A stretch of 23,716 nucleotides of DNA from CAZLLE01 sp964560425. GTDB lineage: Bacteria; Campylobacterota; Campylobacteria; Campylobacterales; QNZT01. The stretch lies in the NCBI GenBank assembly GCA_964560425.1, contig CAZLLE010000049.1:1-23716 (forward strand), given 5' to 3'. Shown piece by piece: positions 15,436-22,956 of this stretch. Made by a program: the position numbers and the translations under genes. The first letter of the stretch is position 1. Each line of letters opens with the position of its first letter. The notes below the pieces were generated by a model. That model was not told the DNA's origin. It was given only the letters and a program-made list of their open reading frames with translations, and did not search any database.

Positions 15436-17457
15436 ATGAGAAAAAGAGTTTTAATGAGTAGCGTAGCAGCAACAGTATTAGCAAGTATGATGATGTTTAC
15501 AGGTTGTGGTAGCAGCAACAGTAGTAGCACACCAGCAGTAGCAAGCAAAGCAGTACAAACAACAGATAGTTCAGTAGCGAATGCAGCAGCGAATGCAGCA
15601 GCAGCGGCACAAGCAGCAACAGAAGCAAAAGCGGCAGCAGCAGAAGCTAAAAAATACGCAGTTGTAGGTGATAAACCTAGAGTTGAATGTGAAGGTGGAA
15701 TGAAAGCTGTAAGTGAAGATGCTTGTCCTGAAGTAGTTTCAGATGCTCCATCATTTGTTTCAGATCCAGCATTTTTTAGAAGTTTAATGGGTTCTATGTA
15801 TGAAGCTATGAATGTTCCATTTTCAGCTTATGATGCAGCAATTTTAAAAGCATTAGAAAAAACTACTATGACAGAGTTTGTTGCAGAACTTACTGGTTTT
15901 AAATATAGTGATGCAAAAACAGGTCAAGTTGGTATTAGCTTTAATGCAGCTCCTTGGAGAGTATCATTGGTTACTAATGCTGTACAAACATTAACTTCAA
16001 ATGCTAGTAATGAAGCAAAAGCAGTTGTTTTAGCCGCAATTGATGGATTCATTAAAATGGGTGCTAAAGGTCTTGCTGATGATGATCAAAATTCAAGTGG
16101 TGTTGTAGTGGCAGGAGTTACTGTTTATGATCAAAACCATACAGTAAATAGTGCAGATGCTGAGCATTTTGCAGATATCTTTACAGTTGGACATCTTTTT
16201 GCAATTGAGAAATTTATTCTTGATAATGCTAGCATAAATGGTGGTATTGATACTAGAGCTTTAGCGATTAAATTGATTACTGGAGAGTTCGGATTTAATG
16301 CTCAGAATGTAATTATTGATAATACGACTAATCCAGTTGTTGCAGCAACAGGTCTAAAAGTATCTAAATGTGCTGTAACTCCATTGGTTGAGTGTGGTCC
16401 TAGAGTGAGTCTATTTACTGCAGATGGTGATATTAAAGGTGATGATAAAAATAATTCACAATACTCATTTACAAATATTGATTCAATTTGTGAATCATCA
16501 TTTAGTAAATATGATGTAAATGGTGATAATGTAGAAGCTGGTATGCCAATTGAAGTGGCTCTTTTTGCAAATGAGCAAAAATATGTTAGATTAGATAAAG
16601 CTGGTAAACTTAGTAGTGTAAATGATCAATTTAAAGCAATTGAATCATATTTAACAAATGCATTGTCTATTGAGCTTGCACCAACAATTGATAAAGGTAT
16701 GAGAGGTTTAGATGAAAATTATACAACTACTTTAGTGCTTGATTTCCCTGATGCTTGTACAGATGGTGATGTAGCTAAGCAAGAGTATTTGACTTTGTCG
16801 TTTATCTCTAATTTCAAAGTTGATAGTAATGGTGAGTGGAATGTGACTATGGAAGCTGATGAAAACAATAATACTTTACAAGATATATTAGTTACTGGTA
16901 GAATATATGATGCATCGACTGATAGCTATGAGAAGTTTAATTTAGCTGCACACCTTCCTGCGGACTATCCTCTTACTACAAATCATAATGGTGCAATTGT
17001 AATTAACCCTATTGATTTAATGAGTAGAGTGATTAAATTAGATACTAATCCAAATGGAGTTACAACTAATGTATACCTCCCTAAAATTAAAGGATTGTTA
17101 GTAAGAAAATTTACAAATGAAGGTACTTATATTGCTAAGCTTTCTATGATTAAAGATGTTAATAGAAGTGCTGCAGCTGCACTTGATTCTAATCGTACAT
17201 TAATCAAAGCAATCAATGCTTTAGCTAATAATCAAATTACAGATGCTAACAAAACTGCTTTAGAGCAAGCTAATAAAGATATAGCAAAGCTTAAAAAAGT
17301 ACTTGGAGGTACAAACTTCATCTCAAATACAGGTGTTTTAAATCCTGCTGATTATGTACTTGACAAAAAAGCGGATAATATGTTTATTGATGATGATTAT
17401 AGAGCATTAGTTGATTCAAAAATCAATGCTGTTGTTGTTAAAACTTGTCTTAACTAA
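15436..17457 (+). CDS. Uncharacterised lipoprotein, paralogue 1 (Ala-rich N-terminal module)
   Basis: Not assignable to a named family. The 673-residue protein begins MRKRVLMSSVAA and has a lipobox ending FTGC with C24, so it should be a lipid-anchored envelope protein. Residues 48-72 are a nearly pure Ala/Glu/Lys helix, probably a stalk or coiled coil, followed by a Cys-containing segment (C85, C97). The rest shares blocks with the next gene: FRSLMGSMYEAM (from 114), CGP (C320), LVLDFPDAC (C441), LLVRKFTN (about 554) and a C-terminal KTC (C671). The ATG at 15436 is chosen because AAGGAG sits 6 nt upstream and the signal peptide starts there; a GTG at 15406 has no SD and coincides with the predicted transcription start. 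It has its own strong promoter and terminator, suggesting good expression. Confidence 0.85.
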   Translation: MRKRVLMSSVAATVLASMMMFTGCGSSNSSSTPAVASKAVQTTDSSVANAAANAAAAAQAATEAKAAAAEAKKYAVVGDKPRVECEGGMKAVSEDACPEVVSDAPSFVSDPAFFRSLMGSMYEAMNVPFSAYDAAILKALEKTTMTEFVAELTGFKYSDAKTGQVGISFNAAPWRVSLVTNAVQTLTSNASNEAKAVVLAAIDGFIKMGAKGLADDDQNSSGVVVAGVTVYDQNHTVNSADAEHFADIFTVGHLFAIEKFILDNASINGGIDTRALAIKLITGEFGFNAQNVIIDNTTNPVVAATGLKVSKCAVTPLVECGPRVSLFTADGDIKGDDKNNSQYSFTNIDSICESSFSKYDVNGDNVEAGMPIEVALFANEQKYVRLDKAGKLSSVNDQFKAIESYLTNALSIELAPTIDKGMRGLDENYTTTLVLDFPDACTDGDVAKQEYLTLSFISNFKVDSNGEWNVTMEADENNNTLQDILVTGRIYDASTDSYEKFNLAAHLPADYPLTTNHNGAIVINPIDLMSRVIKLDTNPNGVTTNVYLPKIKGLLVRKFTNEGTYIAKLSMIKDVNRSAAAALDSNRTLIKAINALANNQITDANKTALEQANKDIAKLKKVLGGTNFISNTGVLNPADYVLDKKADNMFIDDDYRALVDSKINAVVVKTCLN

Positions 17458-17484
17458 GAACTAAATAGTAATAAAAACTCTTTC

Positions 17485-17510
17485 CCAAAGCCTTCGGGCT
17501 TTGGTTTTTT
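17485..17510 (+). terminator. Rho-independent terminator after lipoprotein paralogue 1
   Basis: A perfect 8-bp stem CCAAAGCC/GGCTTTGG with a UUCG tetraloop (17493-17496) is followed by six T. It starts 28 bp after the stop codon. It should end transcription before the second lipoprotein gene, so the two paralogues are probably transcribed separately. Confidence 0.92.
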
Positions 17511-17582
17511 CTTCTTTTATTCATTGATATATATCCCTTAATACCTTTTTAAACTTCGTTTTATTTTCTAAAATCCATAATT

Positions 17583-17612
17583 TTTTCATTTTTAACTAAA
17601 GAGATTTATACC
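17583..17612 (+). promoter_or_regulatory. Weak promoter candidate for lipoprotein paralogue 2
   Basis: TTTTCA (17583-17588), 18 bp, then TATACC (17607-17612); each hexamer matches consensus at about four of six positions. It is placed because a terminator lies upstream and a structured leader downstream. Transcription would start near 17620. Other AT-rich candidates nearby cannot be excluded. Confidence 0.25.
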
Positions 17613-17634
17613 TGAACCGATATTAGTCTTGTCG

Positions 17635-17668
17635 AGCAAGTATGAGCAGCGCAAGGCTTATGTTTGCT
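17635..17668 (+). promoter_or_regulatory. 13-bp RNA hairpin in the leader of lipoprotein paralogue 2
   Basis: AGCAAGTATGAGC (17635-17647) pairs over its full length with GCTTATGTTTGCT (17656-17668) using ten Watson-Crick and three G-U pairs. The loop is AGCGCAAG, in which a C-G pair could close a GCAA (GNRA) tetraloop. The SD AAGGAG (17682-17687) lies 13 nt downstream and is not paired. There is no T-run directly after, so it is not a terminator. G-U pairs within an unbroken stem suggest function as RNA rather than as a DNA palindrome. I recognise no named riboswitch; it may stabilise the mRNA or bind a regulator. Confidence 0.55.
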
Positions 17669-17693
17669 GAAACAATATTTTAAGGAGTTATTA

Positions 17694-19718
17694 ATGAAGA
17701 AAAGAGTTTTAATGAGCAGTGTAGCTGCAAGTGTTTTAGCAGGTATGTTTATGCTTAGCGGTTGTGGAAGTAGTAGTAGTACAGTTGCAGATGTTATAGA
17801 TAGTTCTAATCCTACTAACACAGCAACACCAATAGCTAGTAAACCAGATAGTAAAACTGATGATAAAACAGATAATAAACCAGCATTAGATACAAGATCT
17901 TGTTCTGTGTTAAAATATGTTGGTTCAGTTTCTGGTGTAAAAGTAGAAGCTTATGATGAAGCTGGTGACTTAATTGCTGTAGTAACAACAGATGCAAAAG
18001 GTGAATACTGTTTTAGTCAAAAACCAGCACAAGTAAAAGTAGCTTCTGAGAGTGGTAAAGATGATAAAATGGGTTCAGTTACTTGTGTATCAAAAATAGT
18101 TGATTTTGATGAAGAGATGACAAATTGTGTAAATATTACAGGTTTTGATGCTGATTCTTCACCTCTTCACTCACTTAATCGTGCTAAACAATTTAGAAGT
18201 TTTATGGGTGATGTATATGAAAAAATGGATATAGATTTTGATGTATATGACAAAGCAATTAGAGATTCATTGACACTTTCTAGTATTGTCGAGATCGAAG
18301 ATAAACTTTTGGCAGTAAAAGTAAAAACAGATAAAGAGGGTCATGCTGATCATAATCTTTCTGATGGTCAAAAAAATATTATCAAAAATATTATAGAACT
18401 TGCTACTTCTAACTCTAATGATGATGTAGTCTCTCTTGCTATGTTTACATTTAATGAAAAGGCTGCTAGAGTAAAAGCCACGGAAACTAATGCAACATTA
18501 AAAGCACTTTATAATGGTGATGATAAGATAACCGAATGGATTAATGAAAATAGAATTATTCTTGAGAGATATATTCTTGCAAATACTCCAGAAGATGAGA
18601 AAAGTAGGGTTTACAAAGCAAAACCAGAGGGTATAAACCTGAAAATTTTTGCTAATTTTATCATTGATAAAATTGTTGAACTTAAAGCTATTAATTTTAG
18701 TGGAGATAGTAAAGATATTGTAGCTGATCTTGAAAAATTAGGGAATAAAATTCCAGCAGCTTCATTGGGTGAGCATTTCTTAGAGACTGAGTATATTGCA
18801 TGTGGTCCTGTAGCACAAGCTATTACAGTTAGCGGTGATTATAATAATACAGGATTAGAGTTTACAAATATTAGTAGTGTTCATTGTGAATGTGATACTT
18901 CTGTAGATAAAGATCATGTAGATGGCAATACTTCAAAAGCTGTTACACAATTTAAAATGTGGACAAAAGGAATTTTCTTTAATGAAAAAGGTCTAGCAAA
19001 AGAGTTTACTAGAGATAAACAATATGAACACATTATTGATAGTGTTGAAGATCTATTTAATGTAAAAGTTGCATTAGACATTAATACAACAGGTATAGTT
19101 TCTGAAAAAGAGCTATTAGCAACAATTGTTTTGGATGTACCAAATGCTTGTGATTCTGAAGATGGTTCAAAAGATGAGTATATGGCAGTTACATTTAAAT
19201 TAAATGCATCAGTACCTACTTCAGATAAAAATATGATATTTACTCTTCCTGATAATAGCGAGATAGTTTTCTCTTCAAAAATGAAGCACAAAGATGACAA
19301 AAATGTTACAACATATCCAAAAGAATTATATACAGTAACAAATGTTGTATCCAATGAATTATTAAGAGTAGAAAATGGTGTAATGAAATTTGATTTCATG
19401 GATCTATTAGATCAAGCTATGGCAAAAGCAAATACTGCAAATGCAACTGCTGCCGCAAAAATTAGAGATCTATTAGTTAGAGCTGTTTCAAATGTAGATG
19501 GAGATCCTACTATGACAAAGACATCTATCTCTTTAATTGATATGAATAGTGGAAAGAATTTTATTGCAAATGCTTCAACTATTGATCCAAGTGCATATAG
19601 ATTAGATTTAAGTGGTGTTGATGCTTATGATAAAATCTTTGATGATATGAGAAAATCAGATACTGCTGTAAAAGCAATCGCTGTTAAAACTTGTTTTGGT
19701 GGTAGAGACGAAAAATAG
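17694..19718 (+). CDS. Uncharacterised lipoprotein, paralogue 2 (carboxypeptidase-regulatory-like N-terminal module)
   Basis: This 674-residue lipoprotein has signal MKKRVLMSSVAASVLAG and lipobox LSGC with C24. A Lys/Asp/Thr linker (about 50-66) leads to a module at about 76-118 (GSVSGVKVEAYDEAG, then TTDAKGEYCF) that looks like a carboxypeptidase-regulatory/Cna-B type beta-sandwich, often found in surface and biofilm proteins. The remaining core is paralogous to the preceding gene: FRSFMGDVYEKMD (167-179), CGP (C370), IVLDVPNAC (C486), LLVR (about 592), NFIANASTIDPSAYRLD and KTC (C667), with a short charged tail. The ATG at 17694 is chosen because AAGGAG lies 6 nt upstream and it mirrors paralogue 1; a TTG at 17664 would begin inside the leader hairpin. 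Function unknown; an envelope or matrix role is inferred. Confidence 0.85.
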   Translation: MKKRVLMSSVAASVLAGMFMLSGCGSSSSTVADVIDSSNPTNTATPIASKPDSKTDDKTDNKPALDTRSCSVLKYVGSVSGVKVEAYDEAGDLIAVVTTDAKGEYCFSQKPAQVKVASESGKDDKMGSVTCVSKIVDFDEEMTNCVNITGFDADSSPLHSLNRAKQFRSFMGDVYEKMDIDFDVYDKAIRDSLTLSSIVEIEDKLLAVKVKTDKEGHADHNLSDGQKNIIKNIIELATSNSNDDVVSLAMFTFNEKAARVKATETNATLKALYNGDDKITEWINENRIILERYILANTPEDEKSRVYKAKPEGINLKIFANFIIDKIVELKAINFSGDSKDIVADLEKLGNKIPAASLGEHFLETEYIACGPVAQAITVSGDYNNTGLEFTNISSVHCECDTSVDKDHVDGNTSKAVTQFKMWTKGIFFNEKGLAKEFTRDKQYEHIIDSVEDLFNVKVALDINTTGIVSEKELLATIVLDVPNACDSEDGSKDEYMAVTFKLNASVPTSDKNMIFTLPDNSEIVFSSKMKHKDDKNVTTYPKELYTVTNVVSNELLRVENGVMKFDFMDLLDQAMAKANTANATAAAKIRDLLVRAVSNVDGDPTMTKTSISLIDMNSGKNFIANASTIDPSAYRLDLSGVDAYDKIFDDMRKSDTAVKAIAVKTCFGGRDEK

Positions 19719-19735
19719 TCAAGTTTTTTACTATT

Positions 19736-19766
19736 TGTAGGTGTGGTCGAAAGACCACGCCCTACA
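19736..19766. repeat. REP-like palindromic element between convergent genes
   Basis: TGTAGGTGTGGTC (19736-19748) pairs with GACCACGCCCTACA (19753-19766) around a GAAA tetraloop: 12 pairs, with T facing GC as the only interruption. It is far more GC-rich than its surroundings and lacks a flanking T-run on either side. It fits a dispersed palindromic (REP-like) element or a bidirectional 3' hairpin for the second lipoprotein gene and ychF. Confidence 0.5.
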
Positions 19767-19771
19767 GAAAT

Positions 19772-20872
19772 TTAGACATTGAATCTAAAGTGCATGACAT
19801 CTCCGTCATGTACTTCATACTCTTTTCCCTCTAATCGCATTTTACCAGCCTCTTTGGCTCCATTTTCTCCACTATATTTTATGAAATCTTCATAAGCAAT
19901 TACTTCAGCTCGAATAAAACCTTTTTCAAAATCGTTATGAATTACTGATGCAGCTTTTGGGGCTAGCCAACCTTTTGTAATTGTCCATGCTCTGACTTCT
20001 ACTACACCTGCGGTGAAATAGGAGATTAGATTTAGTTTGGCAAATGATGTTTTGATTATTTTCTCTAGTCCTGATTCTTCAATTCCTAGATCATGAAGAA
20101 ACTCTTCTGCCTCATCATCTTCTAGTCCTACTAGCTCCTCTTCTATTTTTGCACATAGAGTTATTACTTCTGAATTTGTTTTTTTGGCATACTCTTTTAA
20201 TTTTATTACAAAATCATTATCTTCCAAAAGACCATCTTCATCTGTATTTGCTCCATAGATGATATCTTTGTTTGATAAAAATCTTAGCTCTTTGTCAAAC
20301 TCTATAAATGTTTCGTCATCTTTTTTTGCAAATGTTGAGACTGGTTGAAGGTCATCAAGATGGGCTTTTAACTCATTTGCTATCTCTAGTTTTGCTTTTG
20401 CATCTTTTTTTGTTTTGGCTTCTCTTGTTAATTTGGATATTTTTTTATCAAGTTGTTCAATATCTGCAAAGATTAATTCACCCTCAATTATCTCAATATC
20501 TCTTAGAGGATCTATTCCTCCCTCTACATGAGTGATATTTTCATCTTCAAAACATCTTACCATGTGTAAAATTACCTCTACTTCACGGATATTTGAGAGA
20601 AATTTATTACCAAGTCCCTCACCTTTACTAGCACCTTTTACAAGTCCTGCAATATCTACAAAATCAATAGTTGAGTATTGTATCTTTTGGGGCTTGACAA
20701 TTTTGGCTAACTCTTTTAATCTCTCATCAGGTACGGGAACTACTGCTTTATTTGGCTCAATTGTACAAAATGGATAGTTTGCTGATTCTGCATTTTGTGC
20801 TTTTGTAAGAGCATTAAATGTTGTAGATTTTCCTACATTTGGTAATCCTACTATTCCTACGCTTAGTCCCAT
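19772..20872 (-). CDS. ychF: Ribosome-binding P-loop ATPase YchF
   Basis: Obg-family universal P-loop protein that prefers ATP over GTP and binds ribosomes; linked to translation and oxidative stress responses. The 366 residues match the family (363 in E. coli). G1 is GLPNVGKST (9-17), followed by NYPFCTIEPN, the G3 region DFVDIAGLVKGAS, a helical coiled insert (about 140-175), a divergent G4-like NTDE within YGANTDEDG and the C-terminal TGS domain ending MRLEGKEYEVHDGDVMHF. The ATG at 20872 abuts the pepA stop, so it is co-transcribed with pepA. Confidence 0.97.
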   Translation of the reverse strand: MGLSVGIVGLPNVGKSTTFNALTKAQNAESANYPFCTIEPNKAVVPVPDERLKELAKIVKPQKIQYSTIDFVDIAGLVKGASKGEGLGNKFLSNIREVEVILHMVRCFEDENITHVEGGIDPLRDIEIIEGELIFADIEQLDKKISKLTREAKTKKDAKAKLEIANELKAHLDDLQPVSTFAKKDDETFIEFDKELRFLSNKDIIYGANTDEDGLLEDNDFVIKLKEYAKKTNSEVITLCAKIEEELVGLEDDEAEEFLHDLGIEESGLEKIIKTSFAKLNLISYFTAGVVEVRAWTITKGWLAPKAASVIHNDFEKGFIRAEVIAYEDFIKYSGENGAKEAGKMRLEGKEYEVHDGDVMHFRFNV

Positions 20873-22366
20873 CTATTTGCCTTTCTTGTCATGATGAATA
20901 TCTTTTTTGCTGTTCTTTCTCTCTTCCTCTTTTAGCCAGTAGAGAACCATTCTTACTCCTGCTCCACTAGCTCCTGCTTGATTATATCCCCAATCTTTCT
21001 CTACATAAGCTGGTCCTGCAATATCTAGGTGCATCCATTTATCTTTGTATTCATCTTCTACAAAATTGTCTAAAAATAGAGCGGCGGTAATAGCTCCACC
21101 ATATCTTGTATTACTAATATTTGATATATCTGCTATTTGACTTTTGATTGTTTTTTTGAGATATTTGTTGAATTGTAATGTTGCTGCTAATTCACCACTA
21201 TTTTTTGTAGCTTTTAGTAGATTGTGTTTTAGGTGACTATTGTGTCCCATAACTCCTGTTGTATATTCGCCAACAGCAACTACACAAGCCCCTGTAAGAG
21301 TTGCCATATCTACCAAATAATCTGGTTTTTGTTCACATGCATAACATAGACAATCAGCTAATACTAATCTTCCCTCTGCATCGGTATTTCTCACTTCAAT
21401 AGTTGTTCTATTTTTGGCTACAAGTATATCATCTGGCTTAAAAGCATTTCCGCCGATCATATTTTCACAAGCTCCAACTATTGCATGAACCTCAAAAGGA
21501 ACTTTTAGTTTTGCAGCTCCCTCTAATATAGATAATACAGCAGCAGCTCCACTTTTATCAGCTTTCATCGTTACCATGTGTTCGCTTGGTTTTAGGCTGA
21601 GTCCACCACTATCGTAAGTGAGTCCTTTTCCTACAAATACAAATCTTTTTCTTGCATTTTTTGGTTTGTATATGAGGTGTATAAATTGAGGTTTGTGTTC
21701 ACTTGCTCTACTTACTGCTAGAAATGCACCCATTTTCTCTTTTTTCAAAAACTCTCTACCACCGACAAAAACTTTAATATCATCATTTGAATCTGCAATT
21801 TTTTTGGCAACTCTAGCTAATTTTTTTGGTGTCATATCATCTGGTACAGAATTTACAATATCTTTTGCTTTGTTTGTAGCATTTGCAATAATAATCGCTT
21901 CATCTACTGCTTTTTGTGCAGATTCAAGACCTAATACTTTGTCACTATATTCATCAAGAGATATAATTAATACTCTTTCTACTTTATCTTCTGGAGAAGA
22001 TTTATATTTATCAAAAATATAATCTCCTAATATAACACCTTCAGCCACCGCTTTTATATTTGTAAATGGGCAATCTTTAATATAAGATGCTATTTTAATA
22101 CTTTTGTATGAACTTTTTTTGATTTTATTGATAGCAAGAGAGAGTGCTAATCTAATCTCATCACGATCAAGTGAATCAACACCTACATAAACTCTATGTT
22201 GATGAGGTAAAAAGGCAACCTCCTCACTCACTCCTTCAAAAGAGAGAGTCTCTAAATCTTTTTTATCTTTTATCCATTTATGATCCAAATCTTTATTTAG
22301 AACAATAACAAATTCGCAATCTGCTTTGATTTTCTCAATCTTTTCATTTGATACTTCTATTTTCAT
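20873..22366 (-). CDS. pepA: Leucyl aminopeptidase (M17 cytosol aminopeptidase)
   Basis: Removes N-terminal residues from peptides in the cytoplasm with two metal ions; in other bacteria PepA can also bind DNA. The 497 residues fit the family (about 500). The C-terminal catalytic domain shows VGKGLTYDSGGLSLKPS with K247 and D252, D270 in MKADKSG, and the signature NTDAEGRLVLAD (D329, E331, R333). The N-terminal domain (1-about 160) is variable as usual. The ATG at 22366 lies inside the 3' end of the upstream DedA-like gene (23-nt overlap) with AAGGAA as SD, so translation is likely coupled. The C-terminus carries a Lys/Asp/His-rich tail. Confidence 0.97.
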   Translation of the reverse strand: MKIEVSNEKIEKIKADCEFVIVLNKDLDHKWIKDKKDLETLSFEGVSEEVAFLPHQHRVYVGVDSLDRDEIRLALSLAINKIKKSSYKSIKIASYIKDCPFTNIKAVAEGVILGDYIFDKYKSSPEDKVERVLIISLDEYSDKVLGLESAQKAVDEAIIIANATNKAKDIVNSVPDDMTPKKLARVAKKIADSNDDIKVFVGGREFLKKEKMGAFLAVSRASEHKPQFIHLIYKPKNARKRFVFVGKGLTYDSGGLSLKPSEHMVTMKADKSGAAAVLSILEGAAKLKVPFEVHAIVGACENMIGGNAFKPDDILVAKNRTTIEVRNTDAEGRLVLADCLCYACEQKPDYLVDMATLTGACVVAVGEYTTGVMGHNSHLKHNLLKATKNSGELAATLQFNKYLKKTIKSQIADISNISNTRYGGAITAALFLDNFVEDEYKDKWMHLDIAGPAYVEKDWGYNQAGASGAGVRMVLYWLKEEERKNSKKDIHHDKKGK

Positions 22367-22943
22367 TCTTTTTCCTTGTTTCTAAACTGTTTTCTATCTG
22401 TTTTATTATGCGAGAGAGAGCAAATAAAAATGTTCCCGCTATTGGTATAGCTATATACCAATGTTGTTTTGTATACTCTAGGATTTTTAGTATCTCTTCC
22501 CCAAATATATATGCTAATATTATGGTAATTGCTGCCCACACCCAAGCACTTAGGAGGTTAATTGAAGCAAATTTTTTGGCATCGTATCTTGTGAGTCCTA
22601 TAGACATAGGAATAATAGTTCTTAGACCATACATATATCTTTGAAAAAATATAATAGGCCATCCATTTTTTTGCAGTAGTATGTGTGCTATAGCAAATTT
22701 TCGTCTATGGTGTCTTAATTTTTTATGGACATATTTTTTGGAGTATCTTCCAATATAAAAGTATATTTGATCTCCTACAAACCCACCAATTCCCGCAACA
22801 AAAATAGCAAAACCTAAATTCATGTGTCCCGTATGGCACATAATCCCTGCCATTATAAGTCCTAGTTCACCTTCTAAAATACTCCAAAAAAAGAGAACAA
22901 TATATCCGTACTCTGTTAGTAAGTGTAAAAGTGTATCTTGCAA
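22344..22943 (-). CDS. DedA/VTT-family inner-membrane protein
   Basis: This 199-residue integral membrane protein of the DedA (SNARE-associated/VTT) family is related to undecaprenyl-phosphate and phospholipid flippases. Features are an early E-rich re-entrant segment SILEGELGLIMAG (21-33), GGFVGDQIYFYIGRYSKKY (53-71) and FFQRYMYGLRTIIPMSIGL (99-117), the family's R-x3-G-x-R-x3-P motif. Later helices are at about 130-147 and 163-180. Its specific substrate cannot be read. It lies 13 bp after trpB and overlaps pepA by 23 bp, and dedA-pepA-ychF adjacency recurs in Campylobacterota as I recall. Confidence 0.92.
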   Translation of the reverse strand: MQDTLLHLLTEYGYIVLFFWSILEGELGLIMAGIMCHTGHMNLGFAIFVAGIGGFVGDQIYFYIGRYSKKYVHKKLRHHRRKFAIAHILLQKNGWPIIFFQRYMYGLRTIIPMSIGLTRYDAKKFASINLLSAWVWAAITIILAYIFGEEILKILEYTKQHWYIAIPIAGTFLFALSRIIKQIENSLETRKKNENRSIK

Positions 22944-22956
22944 AATTTATCCTATC

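Noticed and set aside
17635..17668. Reading the leader hairpin as a terminator or a known riboswitch
   Set aside because: No T-run follows the stem, a clear terminator already lies at 17485-17510, and the sequence does not fit any riboswitch core I know.
17664..17693. TTG at 17664 as the start of lipoprotein paralogue 2
   Set aside because: It lies inside the leader hairpin and lacks an SD; the ATG at 17694 has AAGGAG 6 nt upstream and matches the paralogue's start.
18914..19399. 161-codon open frame on the minus strand inside lipoprotein paralogue 2
   Set aside because: It is fully antisense to a gene with a clear SD, signal peptide and paralogue; its translation is Ser/Thr/Phe-rich as expected of a shadow frame and it has no SD.
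19736..19766. Calling the GC-rich palindrome a Rho-independent terminator
   Set aside because: Neither side has a T-run directly after the stem; a role in ending transcription remains possible but is not shown.
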